Origin: an uncultured Balneola sp.
GTDB lineage: Bacteria > Bacteroidota > Rhodothermia > Balneolales > Balneolaceae
Direction of reading: 5' to 3'
Assembly (NCBI GenBank): GCA_902529115.1
Contig: CABZVB010000008.1
Location: forward strand, 1 to 64,000
Length of the DNA: 64,000 nucleotides
In this document: positions 38,523 to 48,936 of the stretch, one piece after another
Layout of the letters: each line of letters opens with the position of its first letter
Numbering within the stretch: position 1 is the first letter of the stretch
The notes under the pieces: generated by a model
The model's database searches: none
What the model was told of the DNA's origin: nothing
The model's input: only the letters and a program-made list of their open reading frames with translations
Program-made: the position numbers and the translations under genes

Positions 38523-39617
38523 TTATTTAATCAAGGTCATTCTGCGAGTAAACAAAACTTCTCCCGAGAGCTGTTCAAGTCTATAAAAATAGATGCCTGA
38601 GGGTAACTGGTCTGCATTAAAAGCTATACGATACCACCCTGCCTCCCGTTTACCTTCCGCTAGCATAGCTACCGGCTGACCTAACATAGTATAGACTGAA
38701 AGACGAATATATTCAGGGCTAGTTAGCTCAAAAGATATGGTTGTACTTGGATTAAAGGGATTTGGATAGTTTTGAAGTAGACGAATTTTTTTTTGGCCCT
38801 GGCTAAACTCTTGTTGTATCGTATACTCATTCGTAACAACCTGCCCCCCAAAATAAACTCTATCCACAAGGGTAGAATCATGCACAAAAGGATTTTTGTT
38901 CCCCTGTACCTGCTCGGCTCCTAAGCTCCGGTTCCATTCCATCTCATCCACTGGATCGTATTTATGCCAGTCATAGAGTACATCTTTCATTCCATTAAAA
39001 AAAGAAACATCGTCTTTTACTACTGCCCTGTTTTGGTAGACCGACCAAAAATAAAAGATAGCTCTAGCAACATTACCCTTAAAATCCTCGCGTGGCTCGA
39101 AGGCCCTACCATTATCTAATTCGCTATATAAATCAATATTCGACGAAGGTATTCCATTAGATTCATTAGACAAATAAAACCATTTATCGGTTTGATTGTC
39201 TGGTATTTCATCAAAGGGATAGTTAGAACGAGCTGAATTAGCTTCAATTCTAGTTGGAAATATATGGTGGATATCTCCCCGCATTGGCTCATTTTTATCA
39301 AATAATCCTTGTGGCCAAACATGTTCGGTGTTAATACCTTTGTTGAATGCATCCGTACGATTATTACTGGTGATAGTATATCCGGTATATACCCCAATAA
39401 TTTGACCATTTACTTTATCAATACTACTATACATTTGATCTCTTGCGCCGTTATATCCTAAAGGATTGCTTACTGAATATTCCTGAAAGATATATTGCAG
39501 TAAGTTTTCACCGGTTAGGTTGGGCGCTATGTATTCCTGCGGACGTTGCTGAGCTTGTAGTGAACTAAGACTCAGCCAATACCCTAGAAAAAAAACTATA
39601 CTCGAAGTAAAACGCAT
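38523..39617 (-). CDS. Secreted endonuclease I-family nuclease with sorting domain
   Basis: About 364 residues. Signal peptide (MRFTSSIVFFLGYWLSLSSLQAQ), then an endonuclease I/EndA domain with the metal-site motif NTEHVWPQGLF, GDIHHIFPT and NSARSNYPFDE, and a C-terminal sorting domain (LLQNYPNPFNPST ... ending MTLIK). Probably degrades extracellular DNA for nutrients. I use the ATG at 39617 rather than the TTG two codons earlier. Starts 9 bp after the enolase stop, so co-transcription with eno is possible though functionally odd. Confidence 0.91.
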   Translation of the reverse strand: MRFTSSIVFFLGYWLSLSSLQAQQRPQEYIAPNLTGENLLQYIFQEYSVSNPLGYNGARDQMYSSIDKVNGQIIGVYTGYTITSNNRTDAFNKGINTEHVWPQGLFDKNEPMRGDIHHIFPTRIEANSARSNYPFDEIPDNQTDKWFYLSNESNGIPSSNIDLYSELDNGRAFEPREDFKGNVARAIFYFWSVYQNRAVVKDDVSFFNGMKDVLYDWHKYDPVDEMEWNRSLGAEQVQGNKNPFVHDSTLVDRVYFGGQVVTNEYTIQQEFSQGQKKIRLLQNYPNPFNPSTTISFELTSPEYIRLSVYTMLGQPVAMLAEGKREAGWYRIAFNADQLPSGIYFYRLEQLSGEVLFTRRMTLIK

Positions 39618-39626
39618 GCTCAACGC

Positions 39627-41030
<1,404 letters not shown>

Positions 41031-41058
41031 CTAAAACTAGCAAAAAATAAGAATTTTT

Positions 41059-41745
41059 ATGTCTTTTCATCCTTGGGTTATCCTTTTTGACATAGACGGA
41101 ACCCTCCTTACCGTAGACCGCACCTTCAACCGCCCCTTGCTCCGTGGCATCATAGATGAGCTAAACATTGACTACCCCGATATGGAAAAAGACCCCTTTT
41201 CCGGGAGAACTGACTTTGATATTATATCATCTTTTTTAGTCAATCATGATAATAAAAAAGAGTTATACCAAGAGTTCAAAGCACTATATCTAAAGCGTTT
41301 GTCTGAGCAAATCAAACCATATCATTTACTTCGGCATAGCCATGTGGATGAAGCTTTGGAATACTTTTCAAGTCCAACTTTCATCAGAGGATTACTCACT
41401 GGAAACTATCCAGATGCCGCCGCAGTAAAATTATGCGCAGCAAATATTCATCAGGAATTTAGTTTTGGAGCTTTTGGTGAATTTCACTCCGACCGAAACA
41501 TGCTTCCTCTACTTGCTCTCAAGCATATTCAGGACACCTTAGACATCACGCCCAATCCTCAGCGTTTCCTTATCATCGGGGACACTCCACGAGATGTAAT
41601 ATGTGCAAAAAATGCCTGCATGAGGTGTGTGGCCGTCACAACAGGAAAATTTTCTCAGGAAGAGTTAGCTGAGTATGAACCCGATCTTATAATCGATTCG
41701 CTTGCTCATCCAGCAGACTGGTTTAAAGTCATTACTTCTAGTTAA
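41059..41745 (+). CDS. HAD-superfamily phosphatase (phosphoglycolate phosphatase-like)
   Basis: 228-residue cytoplasmic hydrolase. Motif I is ILFDIDGTLL (Asp nucleophile), followed by a helical cap, motif II in RGLLTGNYPDAA and motif III/IV in FLIIGDTPRDVICAKNA. Closest in style to phosphoglycolate phosphatase/Gph-like HADs. Divergent from enolase across 145 bp. Substrate unknown. Confidence 0.88.
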   Translation: MSFHPWVILFDIDGTLLTVDRTFNRPLLRGIIDELNIDYPDMEKDPFSGRTDFDIISSFLVNHDNKKELYQEFKALYLKRLSEQIKPYHLLRHSHVDEALEYFSSPTFIRGLLTGNYPDAAAVKLCAANIHQEFSFGAFGEFHSDRNMLPLLALKHIQDTLDITPNPQRFLIIGDTPRDVICAKNACMRCVAVTTGKFSQEELAEYEPDLIIDSLAHPADWFKVITSS

Positions 41746-41775
41746 TATTCACCAAGTTCATGGCTAAGAGATAAC

Positions 41776-42678
41776 TTAATCCCGAGCCCACATTTTACCA
41801 AATACAAAGGTTATTTGAAAAGAACTTAAAAAATTTACGGGATCATTGGAACGCTCGAACGCATCTGGTATTTGATCTTGATTTACGTCGATGATAACTC
41901 CATTTACACGAGAGGGTTTAAATGGCTCCATAATTTGTATCTCAGTAGACAAATAGTAGAAGGTATAGCCAAACTGAAAACTCTGAAGCTGTGCAAAATT
42001 ATGTCCAAAATCGATTCCTAAAACCCATTCGCCCATCATTGCCAGAGAAGTTTCGAGCTCATTCCAACCTTCAAAAATATCATTAACTGGCTCATAGCTT
42101 ACAAACTCATTAAGATTTGCTTCACGAAACCCATTATCGTTGTAATCTCGAAAATAGGGCAAAACAAACATCATGGCGCCACCTAAGCTAACTGAACTAT
42201 GCAACCGAAAATTATCGGTGATTTGATTGGGGAAAAACCGCTTCTTGAGACCTAATGTCAACGGCATACTTAGAATACGCTTGTATTTACTTGGGACCAC
42301 ACGATTACCAAAATAATAATCAATGTACGTTTGTTCACTTGGATCTCGAACTCCACTCATACTAATACTGATCAAAGCCTCGGTGTATGGTTGTATGGAA
42401 CGTCGATATTGCGCTCCAAGTTGGAATCCAAAATCATTCAACCCAATTCTAAATCCTAACCCCGATAGGTAACCTTCATCAAAAAGATTTCGAGAAATAT
42501 TTGTACCCACTAATTCAGGTTCACCAAATACATATTCCTGCTCATTTTCATTGGCTTGGCTTTGAGCAAATGTTTTTTGTGGGGTAAATACACTTAACCA
42601 AAATCCCATAATAAACACATATAACACCGTGGTAAAGCTAGTATATAAAAGTATAAAAACTATTCTTGCAGTTGACAT
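41776..42678 (-). CDS. Predicted outer-membrane protein, function unknown
   Basis: 300-residue exported protein: hydrophobic signal (about 7-33, ending KTFAQ), then alternating aromatic/polar strands (YLSGLGFRIGLNDFGFQLGAQYRR, MPLTLGLKKRFF, FQFGYTFYYLSTEI) and a terminal strand FQITFVFGKMW ending close to an aromatic residue, as in outer-membrane barrels of this phylum. No family recognised. Convergent with the HAD gene. Confidence 0.75.
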   Translation of the reverse strand: MSTARIVFILLYTSFTTVLYVFIMGFWLSVFTPQKTFAQSQANENEQEYVFGEPELVGTNISRNLFDEGYLSGLGFRIGLNDFGFQLGAQYRRSIQPYTEALISISMSGVRDPSEQTYIDYYFGNRVVPSKYKRILSMPLTLGLKKRFFPNQITDNFRLHSSVSLGGAMMFVLPYFRDYNDNGFREANLNEFVSYEPVNDIFEGWNELETSLAMMGEWVLGIDFGHNFAQLQSFQFGYTFYYLSTEIQIMEPFKPSRVNGVIIDVNQDQIPDAFERSNDPVNFLSSFQITFVFGKMWARD

Positions 42679-42959
42679 TTCTAAAAATAGAGTTAAATGG
42701 TAATTTGATAGCTAAACGTGAACATATCTTACATTTTCATTTGCAATAAAAGAACTTATTTAACAAAGTAATAGTTTAAATGTTCAAAGAGTAAATGAAA
42801 AAAATAGAATTTTTTGTTGCCTTAAATACAGAACATGTTATTTTCATTCGATAAATAGGCAAAAATATTAACTGCTTTATTTTATACTACAATTGAATTA
42901 TTCTAAGCCATTGAAATAAATACAGTGTTAACTTATTGTCTTACAGAAAACCCAGTTGA

Positions 42960-43346
42960 ATGAATTCACACTCTACCTTTCTTATTTATGGTCCATCAGC
43001 AACTTTGCTCCGAATGGCTTTGAAATTGTTTGATGTGCATAAACCCAAGTTTTTACATACTCGCAGTTTTGATGAACTCAAGCATACCCAATATGTAGCA
43101 GTCTACGAGGAATATGAAAAACAAATCAACTCCAGTGTAACTCTAACATGCATTGTGGAAAGTAATCCTAAGCAAACCAAGATCATCTTAAAAAAGACTG
43201 GCGGTCGAATGGGTTTTAGAGGAAGCTCACTATCCGAAGAACAAAGTATAGAATCCCTTGTAACTGAGTTCATATTTGATTTCGGAAAACGATACGGTTT
43301 AACCGTACAAGAAGAACGTATTTCAGACGCTATCGGCGACGAATAA
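42960..43346 (+). CDS. Conserved-looking small protein, function unknown
   Basis: 128-residue cytoplasmic-looking protein with no signal peptide or membrane segment. Its pattern (strand-rich first two thirds, KKTGGRMGFRGSSLSEEQSIESLVTEFIFDFGKRYGL) does not match a family I can name. The stop codon shares a base with the prmC start (TAATG), so it is translationally coupled to prmC, which is the best argument that it is a real gene. Confidence 0.75.
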   Translation: MNSHSTFLIYGPSATLLRMALKLFDVHKPKFLHTRSFDELKHTQYVAVYEEYEKQINSSVTLTCIVESNPKQTKIILKKTGGRMGFRGSSLSEEQSIESLVTEFIFDFGKRYGLTVQEERISDAIGDE

Positions 43347-44224
43347 TGCAAAATAAGTCGTGGACGGTGCTCGGTGTTTTAGACTGGGGTACGATATATT
43401 TTAACCAGAAAGGGGTTCGCAATCCCCGGTTTAGTATTGAATGGTTGTTATCTCACGTGTTAAAAGTAAAACGCCTGGATTTGTATTTACTCTTTGAACG
43501 TCCCCTTCATTCCACTGAATTAAAACTCCTCCGAGCGATGGTTCAAAGGCGAGCTAAACACGAGCCTTTACAATACATTACTGGTAAAGTAGATTTTTTT
43601 GGAATAGAACTTACAGTGGCTTCAGGGGTTTTAATCCCAAGACCGGAAACCGAAGAACTTGTAGAATATATTTTAGCCTCCCATGACAAGGATACACCTA
43701 AAAGACTAGTAGACATAGGAACCGGTTCCGGTTGCATCGCATTAGCCATAAAAAAAGAACGTCCTAAATGGGAAGTATGGGCAACCGATATCTCTGAATT
43801 GGCTCTGCATGTCGCCCAAAAGAATCAAAAAGAACTAGGATTACAGGTGCATTGGTTTCAAGACGATATATTTGCCCCAGAATTATTACGCCATTATCCT
43901 GAGCTTAAACAATCATGTGATATTTTAGTCTCTAATCCTCCCTATATACTCAGAGATGAATGGAATGCATTAGAACGAGAGGTGCGCGAGTTCGAGCCTG
44001 AGCTAGCTCTGTTTTGTAGCTCTACTAATCGTATGTACTCAGCGCTTATTAAACAATCTAAAGCACTACTAAAACCACTTCAGTCTCAAATGTATTTTGA
44101 AGTTCACGAAAATTATGCCGACGAGGTTCAGTACCTTTCAAAAGAGCATGGATTTACAGCAGAAATTCGGCTAGATTTAGCAGGTAATGATCGGTTTGTT
44201 ATCTGCACCCATAATCAATCATAA
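43346..44224 (+). CDS. prmC: Peptide chain release factor N5-glutamine methyltransferase (PrmC)
   Basis: SAM-dependent methyltransferase that methylates the GGQ glutamine of release factors RF1/RF2. 292 residues with a helical N-terminal domain, the SAM motif DIGTGSGCIALA and the substrate-binding NPPY motif (SNPPYIL). Sequence GVLIPRPETEELVEYI just before the SAM domain is diagnostic. Lies immediately left of the replication origin. Confidence 0.94.
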   Translation: MQNKSWTVLGVLDWGTIYFNQKGVRNPRFSIEWLLSHVLKVKRLDLYLLFERPLHSTELKLLRAMVQRRAKHEPLQYITGKVDFFGIELTVASGVLIPRPETEELVEYILASHDKDTPKRLVDIGTGSGCIALAIKKERPKWEVWATDISELALHVAQKNQKELGLQVHWFQDDIFAPELLRHYPELKQSCDILVSNPPYILRDEWNALEREVREFEPELALFCSSTNRMYSALIKQSKALLKPLQSQMYFEVHENYADEVQYLSKEHGFTAEIRLDLAGNDRFVICTHNQS

Positions 44225-44332
44225 AGTGGGACAAGCTATCAGGGTAATCTAATTAAATCATATTCTTCAGTAAGCCCCTTAAACTGTTTCCCAGCATAAG
44301 ACTTAAAAAAAATTTCAAGTTTTGCAGAATAA

Positions 44333-44341
44333 TGTGGATAA
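44333..44341 (-). promoter_or_regulatory. DnaA box 1
   Basis: Perfect TTATCCACA on the minus strand, followed on the plus strand by CTTGTTAAAAAG, an AT-rich stretch that could take part in unwinding. Confidence 0.8.
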
Positions 44342-44496
44342 CTTGTTAAAAAGTACTCGAAAAAAAAATAGCTTTGTCTAAAACTTAGGAAACAACCTTA
44401 TTAGGGCAATGTTATGTCAATATAACTTATCTTGCTAAATCTGTGTCTGACCTCTCATTAATATTGTTTTATAAGACTTTATGGCTAATTATGAAG

Positions 44497-44505
44497 TGTG
44501 GATAA
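44497..44505 (-). promoter_or_regulatory. DnaA box 2
   Basis: Perfect TTATCCACA on the minus strand, 164 bp from box 1. Confidence 0.8.
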
Positions 44506-44595
44506 CTTCATGATTAACCAAACTATTATGTTTGACAAGTAGATAAATTATCATCATTTTCATCTTAAGAAAAAATAGCGCTTCATGCTCAAATA

Positions 44596-44604
44596 TGTGG
44601 ATAA
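44596..44604 (-). promoter_or_regulatory. DnaA box 3
   Basis: Perfect TTATCCACA on the minus strand, 99 bp from box 2 and about 75 bp before the dnaA start; may also serve dnaA autoregulation. Confidence 0.8.
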
Positions 44605-44664
44605 CTCTAAAAATAACGCGTTGGTTTAAAGGTAATATGGATTTATTGATATATACACTGTGTT

Positions 44665-44670
44665 GGAGGT
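44665..44670 (+). promoter_or_regulatory. Strong ribosome-binding site deciding the dnaA TTG start
   Basis: GGAGGT, 8 nt before TTG at 44679. No ATG in frame nearby gives a complete DnaA domain I, so the rare start codon is accepted. Confidence 0.75.
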
Positions 44671-44678
44671 CATAAGCA

Positions 44679-46124
44679 TTGCAAACTGAAACAGCAGAGG
44701 TAACCTGGGGAAAGTGTCTTAGTATAATTAAAGACAACATAAGCTATCAAAAGTACAAGTCTTGGTTCGAACCCATTCGTGCCATCAGTCTATTAGAAAA
44801 TACCCTAACGATTCAAGTTCCTAGTCAATTTTGGTACGAGTGGCTCGAAGAACATTACTACACCATGTTACGGTCAACCTTATCTAAAGTGATGGGTGAA
44901 AACGGAAAGCTTGAGTATTCCGTTGTAATGGAAAAATCTGATCAATATGAGCATAATAAATCAGTCCGATTGCCTCAACGACCAATGCCTCCAGTTCAGA
45001 TTCAACATGTTCAGAGTTACCCTGATTACTCCCCTGACCGCATAGAAAATCCCTTTGTTATTCCTGGAATTAGAAAAACCAAAATAGACTCTAATTTAAA
45101 TGGATCTTATGTCTTTGAGCGTTACATAGAAGGTGATTGCAATCGTCTAGCCCGTTCTGCTGCTATGGCTATTTCCGATAATCCCGGAACTAACTCATTC
45201 AATCCTTTTTTTATTTATGGACCAACTGGTCTAGGAAAAACCCATTTGGTTCAGAGTATTGGTAATCGAATTAAGCACAAATATGGAGACGAAAAATCAG
45301 TTCTCTACATCTCTTCTGAAGCATTCACGAATGAATTTGTGCATGCGATTCGTAACAACCGTGCCAGTGAATTTTCTATGTTCTACCGCAATATTGATGT
45401 GCTTATTGTAGATGACATACAATTTTTTAGCGGTAAAGAAAAAACACAAGAAGAATTCTTCCATATATTTAATGCACTCCACCAAGATGGCAAACAAATC
45501 ATCTTAAGTAGTGATCGTGCCCCAAAAGACGTACCTGACATTGAAGAGCGACTTATTTCTCGATTTAGTTGGGGACTAAGTGCTGACCTTCAAATGCCGG
45601 AGTACGAAACACGCTATGCCATACTAGAGCGTAAGGCAAATGACAATGGTATTGAGATTCCTGGAAATATACTAGAATTTATTGCCCACAATTTTAAATC
45701 CAATGTTCGTGATCTGGAGGGAGCCATTATCAAGCTACTAGCCCATGCTTCTCTCCAAAATCTTGATGAAATTGATCTAGCCATGGCTAAACGAGTTCTC
45801 AAGGATATGGTTAAGGATTCACACACACAGATTTCAATAGAATCCATCCAAAATTACGTTTGTGACTACTTCGGAATTGACACCAATAAAGTACGTGAGA
45901 AAACTAGAAAGCAAGAAATCGTAGAAGCGAGACAAATAGCTATGTACCTATCAAAACGTTTTACAAAATCAAGTCTCAAAACCATCGGCTTACACTTTGG
46001 GGGACGGGATCACTCTACGGTAATTCATGCTATTTCTACCGTGGAAGAGCGAATGACAACTAGCCCAAAACACAAACGTATTCTTGAAGAGCTACACCAG
46101 CGAATCGAGGTCGCTAGTCTGTAA
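44679..46124 (+). CDS. dnaA: Chromosomal replication initiator DnaA
   Basis: Initiator ATPase that binds DnaA boxes and opens oriC. 481 residues: domain I (about 1-85, WGKCLSIIKDNISYQKYKSWF), a short linker, AAA+ domain with Walker A GPTGLGKTH and Walker B VLIVDDIQFF, and domain IV with the signature GRDHSTVIHA. Starts at TTG with a strong Shine-Dalgarno site, a known way to keep DnaA levels low. Three DnaA boxes sit upstream. Confidence 0.97.
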   Translation: MQTETAEVTWGKCLSIIKDNISYQKYKSWFEPIRAISLLENTLTIQVPSQFWYEWLEEHYYTMLRSTLSKVMGENGKLEYSVVMEKSDQYEHNKSVRLPQRPMPPVQIQHVQSYPDYSPDRIENPFVIPGIRKTKIDSNLNGSYVFERYIEGDCNRLARSAAMAISDNPGTNSFNPFFIYGPTGLGKTHLVQSIGNRIKHKYGDEKSVLYISSEAFTNEFVHAIRNNRASEFSMFYRNIDVLIVDDIQFFSGKEKTQEEFFHIFNALHQDGKQIILSSDRAPKDVPDIEERLISRFSWGLSADLQMPEYETRYAILERKANDNGIEIPGNILEFIAHNFKSNVRDLEGAIIKLLAHASLQNLDEIDLAMAKRVLKDMVKDSHTQISIESIQNYVCDYFGIDTNKVREKTRKQEIVEARQIAMYLSKRFTKSSLKTIGLHFGGRDHSTVIHAISTVEERMTTSPKHKRILEELHQRIEVASL

Positions 46125-46171
46125 CGATCACATTCAGATGCCACGAGGAGTTTAACTAAACGCTACGGCCA

Positions 46172-46549
46172 ATGGTTCATACCGACGTTCTTACTCTTAA
46201 AGCTTTAAGCTATCATGCTTTTCACGGAGTGCATGAAATCGAGCGAAAACAAGGTAATACCTTTGAAGTTGACATAACATTCCATGCGGCACTACGGCAT
46301 GCTGGAAAAAGTGACAAATTGGATCTAACCGTAGACTATGAAAAAGCCGAAAAAATTGTTAGCGACGTTATGCTCGGTGCCTCTGTTCACTTGATCGAAA
46401 AGCTTTGCATGGACATTGGAGAGCAACTAATGGACACCTTTCTCGAGGTTTATGCAGTTCAAGTAGTAATTCGAAAACTCGACCCGCCTATTAAGGTCCC
46501 CGCCGCTTATTCCGAAATAAGCATGCAATGGCAACGACCTAGTGATTAA
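46172..46549 (+). CDS. folB: Dihydroneopterin aldolase (FolB)
   Basis: Folate-pathway enzyme cleaving dihydroneopterin to 6-hydroxymethyl-dihydropterin. 125 residues with LKALSYHAFHGVHEIERKQGN-type N-terminus (active-site region), VDYEKAEKIV, HLIEKLCMDI and the Lys of VVIRKLDPPI. Overlaps the next gene, folK, by 8 bp, so consecutive pathway steps are coupled. Confidence 0.92.
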   Translation: MVHTDVLTLKALSYHAFHGVHEIERKQGNTFEVDITFHAALRHAGKSDKLDLTVDYEKAEKIVSDVMLGASVHLIEKLCMDIGEQLMDTFLEVYAVQVVIRKLDPPIKVPAAYSEISMQWQRPSD

Positions 46550-47114
46550 GAGAAGTAAACATAACACTACGGATAGATCTGATACAGAACTGCAATCATT
46601 TTTCCGAAAATTCAATGATTCAGGGCAAACCGTGTATATCGCTCTAGGATCTAACCAAGGCGATTCCACCGCACACTTAATTCAAGCTCGATCATTTTTA
46701 CAAGAAATTAGCACCTCTCCTATACGTGCTTCCCGGGTCTATCAAACTGAACCAGTTGGTCCTTCTGACACCGATTTTCTGAACGCAGTCATATGCATAG
46801 ATTGGAAAGGTAGTCCAGATGCACTGCTTGACCGGTTAAAAGAACAAGAAAGAATACAAGGTCGCCCCTACCGCTACCCTAAATGGACTTCCAGAACCCT
46901 GGATTTGGATATCATTGATTTTGGTGGGCTCATTCTGAAAAATGACTACTTACAGCTCCCTCATCCAGGCATCGCAGAGCGTTTGTTTGTCCTATTACCG
47001 CTTAATGATTTAGCTCCCGAATGGTCTGACCCAGTGACGAAAAAAAATATTTCAGAACTTATAAATAATGCTCCACAAATGAGAATTGAATTAGGTGCAT
47101 GGCAGTGGGAATAG
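46542..47114 (+). CDS. folK: 2-amino-4-hydroxy-6-hydroxymethyldihydropteridine pyrophosphokinase (FolK)
   Basis: HPPK, the step after FolB in folate synthesis. Core begins VYIALGSNQGDS, then VYQTEPVGPSDTDFLNAV, the signature RYPKWTSRTLDLDIIDFGG and LPHPGIAERLFVLLPL. 190 residues including about 29 N-terminal residues not typical of the family. Start is GTG overlapping the folB stop; a later start at the GTG of VYIAL would remove the extension. Confidence 0.92.
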   Translation: MIKRSKHNTTDRSDTELQSFFRKFNDSGQTVYIALGSNQGDSTAHLIQARSFLQEISTSPIRASRVYQTEPVGPSDTDFLNAVICIDWKGSPDALLDRLKEQERIQGRPYRYPKWTSRTLDLDIIDFGGLILKNDYLQLPHPGIAERLFVLLPLNDLAPEWSDPVTKKNISELINNAPQMRIELGAWQWE

Positions 47115-47767
47115 TGTTAGTTTATGGCATGCATGTTGAACCACAATTTATTGCAATAGAAGGTGTCATAGGGGTGGGAAAAACTACCCTTGCACGAATG
47201 CTAGCAGAGCGCCGTCAAGCTAGGTTGGTACTCGAGGAATTTGAAGATAACCCCTTTCTACCTAAGTTTTACGAGGATAGAAAACGCTATGGATTTCAAA
47301 CACAATTAGCATTTTTAGCCAGCCGTTTTCGCCAGCAACAGAATATGATGAGCCAAGATCTTTTTCATACTATGACAGTTTCGGACTATATTTTTGAAAA
47401 AGATCGAATCTTTGCGCGTTTGAACTTAGATTCTGACGAAATGGCTCTTTATGATTCTATTTATTCCATAATGACGGGTATTGCTGCTCAAGCTGATTTA
47501 GTTGTCTTTTTGCAGTCATCGGTAGAACGACTCATACAAAACATAGATCAGCGAGGCAGAGAGTATGAACAGCACATTACACCGGAATACATTAGAGATC
47601 TAAATGAGGCATACAATCATTTTTTTTATCACTACAAACGAAGCCCAGTGGTATTCATTAATGTAAATGATGTGGATTTTGTACAAACCCCCGAGCATCT
47701 TTTGTATATTGAAGAGCAATTATTTGAACGCCCTATAGTAGATAATATGCATATACATTTATCATGA
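47099..47767 (+). CDS. Deoxynucleoside kinase
   Basis: Deoxyribonucleoside salvage kinase of the dNK/dGK-dCK family (222 aa). P-loop IEGVIGVGKTTLA, LEEFEDNPFLPKFYED, the substrate motif FLASRFRQQQNM and DRIFARL (DRS-like site). Pairs with folB/folK in many Bacteroidota-related genomes. The start overlaps folK by 16 bp; an internal ATG at 47129 (MHVEPQF) gives a more standard N-terminus and may be the real one. Confidence 0.9.
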   Translation: MAVGIVLVYGMHVEPQFIAIEGVIGVGKTTLARMLAERRQARLVLEEFEDNPFLPKFYEDRKRYGFQTQLAFLASRFRQQQNMMSQDLFHTMTVSDYIFEKDRIFARLNLDSDEMALYDSIYSIMTGIAAQADLVVFLQSSVERLIQNIDQRGREYEQHITPEYIRDLNEAYNHFFYHYKRSPVVFINVNDVDFVQTPEHLLYIEEQLFERPIVDNMHIHLS

Positions 47768-47788
47768 AATTGAGAACTATTGCCATTT

Positions 47789-48049
47789 ATGACATTTAAG
47801 CTGTTACTATTTTTCTTTTTAATTTGGGTTTTTTTACGATTTATGAGAAGAATATTTTTGCCCTTAACTATTTTTCACAAAGTCGTTAAAAATGCTAAAA
47901 ATCAACGACCCTTTAGCAATAAACCATTTTCAGGAAGTGGAGAGCAAAAAAAAGATTTTTCTGCGATTCAAGATGCAGAATTCGAGGATTTAAGTAAATC
48001 AGAATCATCTACTAAGAATAATGATTCTGCCAAAGAAAAGTCTAAATAA
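47789..48049 (+). CDS. DUF4834-like small membrane protein
   Basis: 86 residues: one N-terminal transmembrane helix (FKLLLFFFLIWVFLRFM) followed by a basic patch and a charged, low-complexity tail ending in EKSK. Matches the architecture of DUF4834 proteins of Bacteroidota, function unknown. I take the ATG at 47789; a TTG three codons upstream is possible. Confidence 0.72.
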   Translation: MTFKLLLFFFLIWVFLRFMRRIFLPLTIFHKVVKNAKNQRPFSNKPFSGSGEQKKDFSAIQDAEFEDLSKSESSTKNNDSAKEKSK

Positions 48050-48067
48050 ACTACTAAAAATAATTAA

Positions 48068-48086
48068 CATTTTAACAGTAAATCAG
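48068..48086 (+). repeat. 19-bp direct repeat, left copy
   Basis: CATTTTAACAGTAAATCAG, identical to 49022-49040, 954 bp away. Located in the leader of the TPR gene, 19 bp before its start codon. Confidence 0.7.
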
Positions 48087-48104
48087 CCCTAAACAAGGAT
48101 TGAC

Positions 48105-48656
48105 ATGAACATTGAAGAAAAACTAAGCCGCGGCTTTGAATTACTCCAAGAAAAAGACATTGACCATAGCTTAGATATAGCTAGAGAGGTCCAAGAAGAA
48201 GCGCCTGATACCCCAGAAGGATATTATCTTGAGGCGCTTATTATGCAACAGTTAAATCAAATGGATATTAGTTTTTCATGCATAGAAAAAGCCATTGACC
48301 GATCCGACAATAACGGAGTTTATTTGAATCTGAGAGGTCATATTCATATGATGAAAGAAGAACTGAAAAAGGCGGAATCAGATTTTGATGCGGCCATAAA
48401 ATATAGTGATCTTGCTGCGGCTCACCGGAATAAAGTGATGATTATGCTGATGACTGATCGCGGGTCAGATGCCGTAAATTATTTGATAGAGCGAATAAGA
48501 GCCGAGCCTAGAGACTCCGAAAATTGGATACTTATGGGGGATATGATCATGAAAGGCGGACAAAGTGATAAGGCTCGAACTTATTACGAGCAAGCACTTA
48601 ATATTGATCCTGAAAATGAATATGCCCAACGGCAGTTGAAAGAAATAAACGGATAA
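48105..48656 (+). CDS. Tetratricopeptide-repeat protein
   Basis: 183 residues, no signal peptide, made of about four TPR units (for example PEGYYLEALIMQQLNQMDISFSCIEKAI, NGVYLNLRGHIHMMKEELKKAESDFDAAI in part, and AEPRDSENWILMGDMIMKGGQSDKARTYYEQALNIDPE in part). A cytoplasmic protein-interaction scaffold; partner unknown. Alone between the DUF4834 gene and the tRNA. Confidence 0.85.
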   Translation: MNIEEKLSRGFELLQEKDIDHSLDIAREVQEEAPDTPEGYYLEALIMQQLNQMDISFSCIEKAIDRSDNNGVYLNLRGHIHMMKEELKKAESDFDAAIKYSDLAAAHRNKVMIMLMTDRGSDAVNYLIERIRAEPRDSENWILMGDMIMKGGQSDKARTYYEQALNIDPENEYAQRQLKEING

Positions 48657-48842
48657 GCTATTGCCGTTAATTTGTTTGAGTGTTTATGAGGAGTATTAAA
48701 CGATGAGTATTATCGTGACCATTTACAGAGGCGCTTGTTTATACATAAAGAAATAAAGACTAAATATTTCAGATAGCAACCGCAGTAATCCTAGTACCAT
48801 TGCAGTTTCTGTTAATAAAGCAGTATATTTCTTGCTGTTGAA

Positions 48843-48926
48843 GCTCACGTGGCGGAATTGGTAGACGCGCACGCTTGAGGGGCGTGTGGGAGAAATCTCG
48901 TGATGGTTCGACTCCATTCGTGAGCA
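48843..48926 (+). tRNA. tRNA-Leu (anticodon GAG)
   Basis: 84 nt. Acceptor stem GCTCACG/CGTGAGC with discriminator A, D-arm TGGCGGAATTGGTAGACGC, anticodon stem CACGC/GCGTG enclosing TTGAGGG (anticodon GAG at loop positions 34-36, reading CUC/CUU), a class II long variable arm, and T-loop TTCGACT. No 3' CCA is encoded. Confidence 0.95.
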
Positions 48927-48936
48927 CTATATAATT

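Larger units (their letters stand above)
44225..44678. other. Putative chromosomal replication origin (oriC)
   Basis: 454 bp between prmC and dnaA with no gene. It contains three perfect 9-mer DnaA boxes in the same orientation (minus-strand TTATCCACA; plus-strand TGTGGATAA at 44333, 44497 and 44596), AT-rich stretches with A-runs, and ends in the dnaA ribosome-binding site. Position next to dnaA and clustered perfect boxes are the classic signs of oriC. Confidence 0.82.

Noticed and set aside
44489-44740. 83-codon minus-strand frame over the origin and dnaA start
   Set aside because: Covers DnaA boxes and the dnaA 5' end; no domain features.
48723-48917. 64-codon open frame on the minus strand across the tRNA (starting MESNHHE...)
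   Set aside because: It is the antisense translation of tRNA-Leu, a well-known false gene; the tRNA structure is complete.
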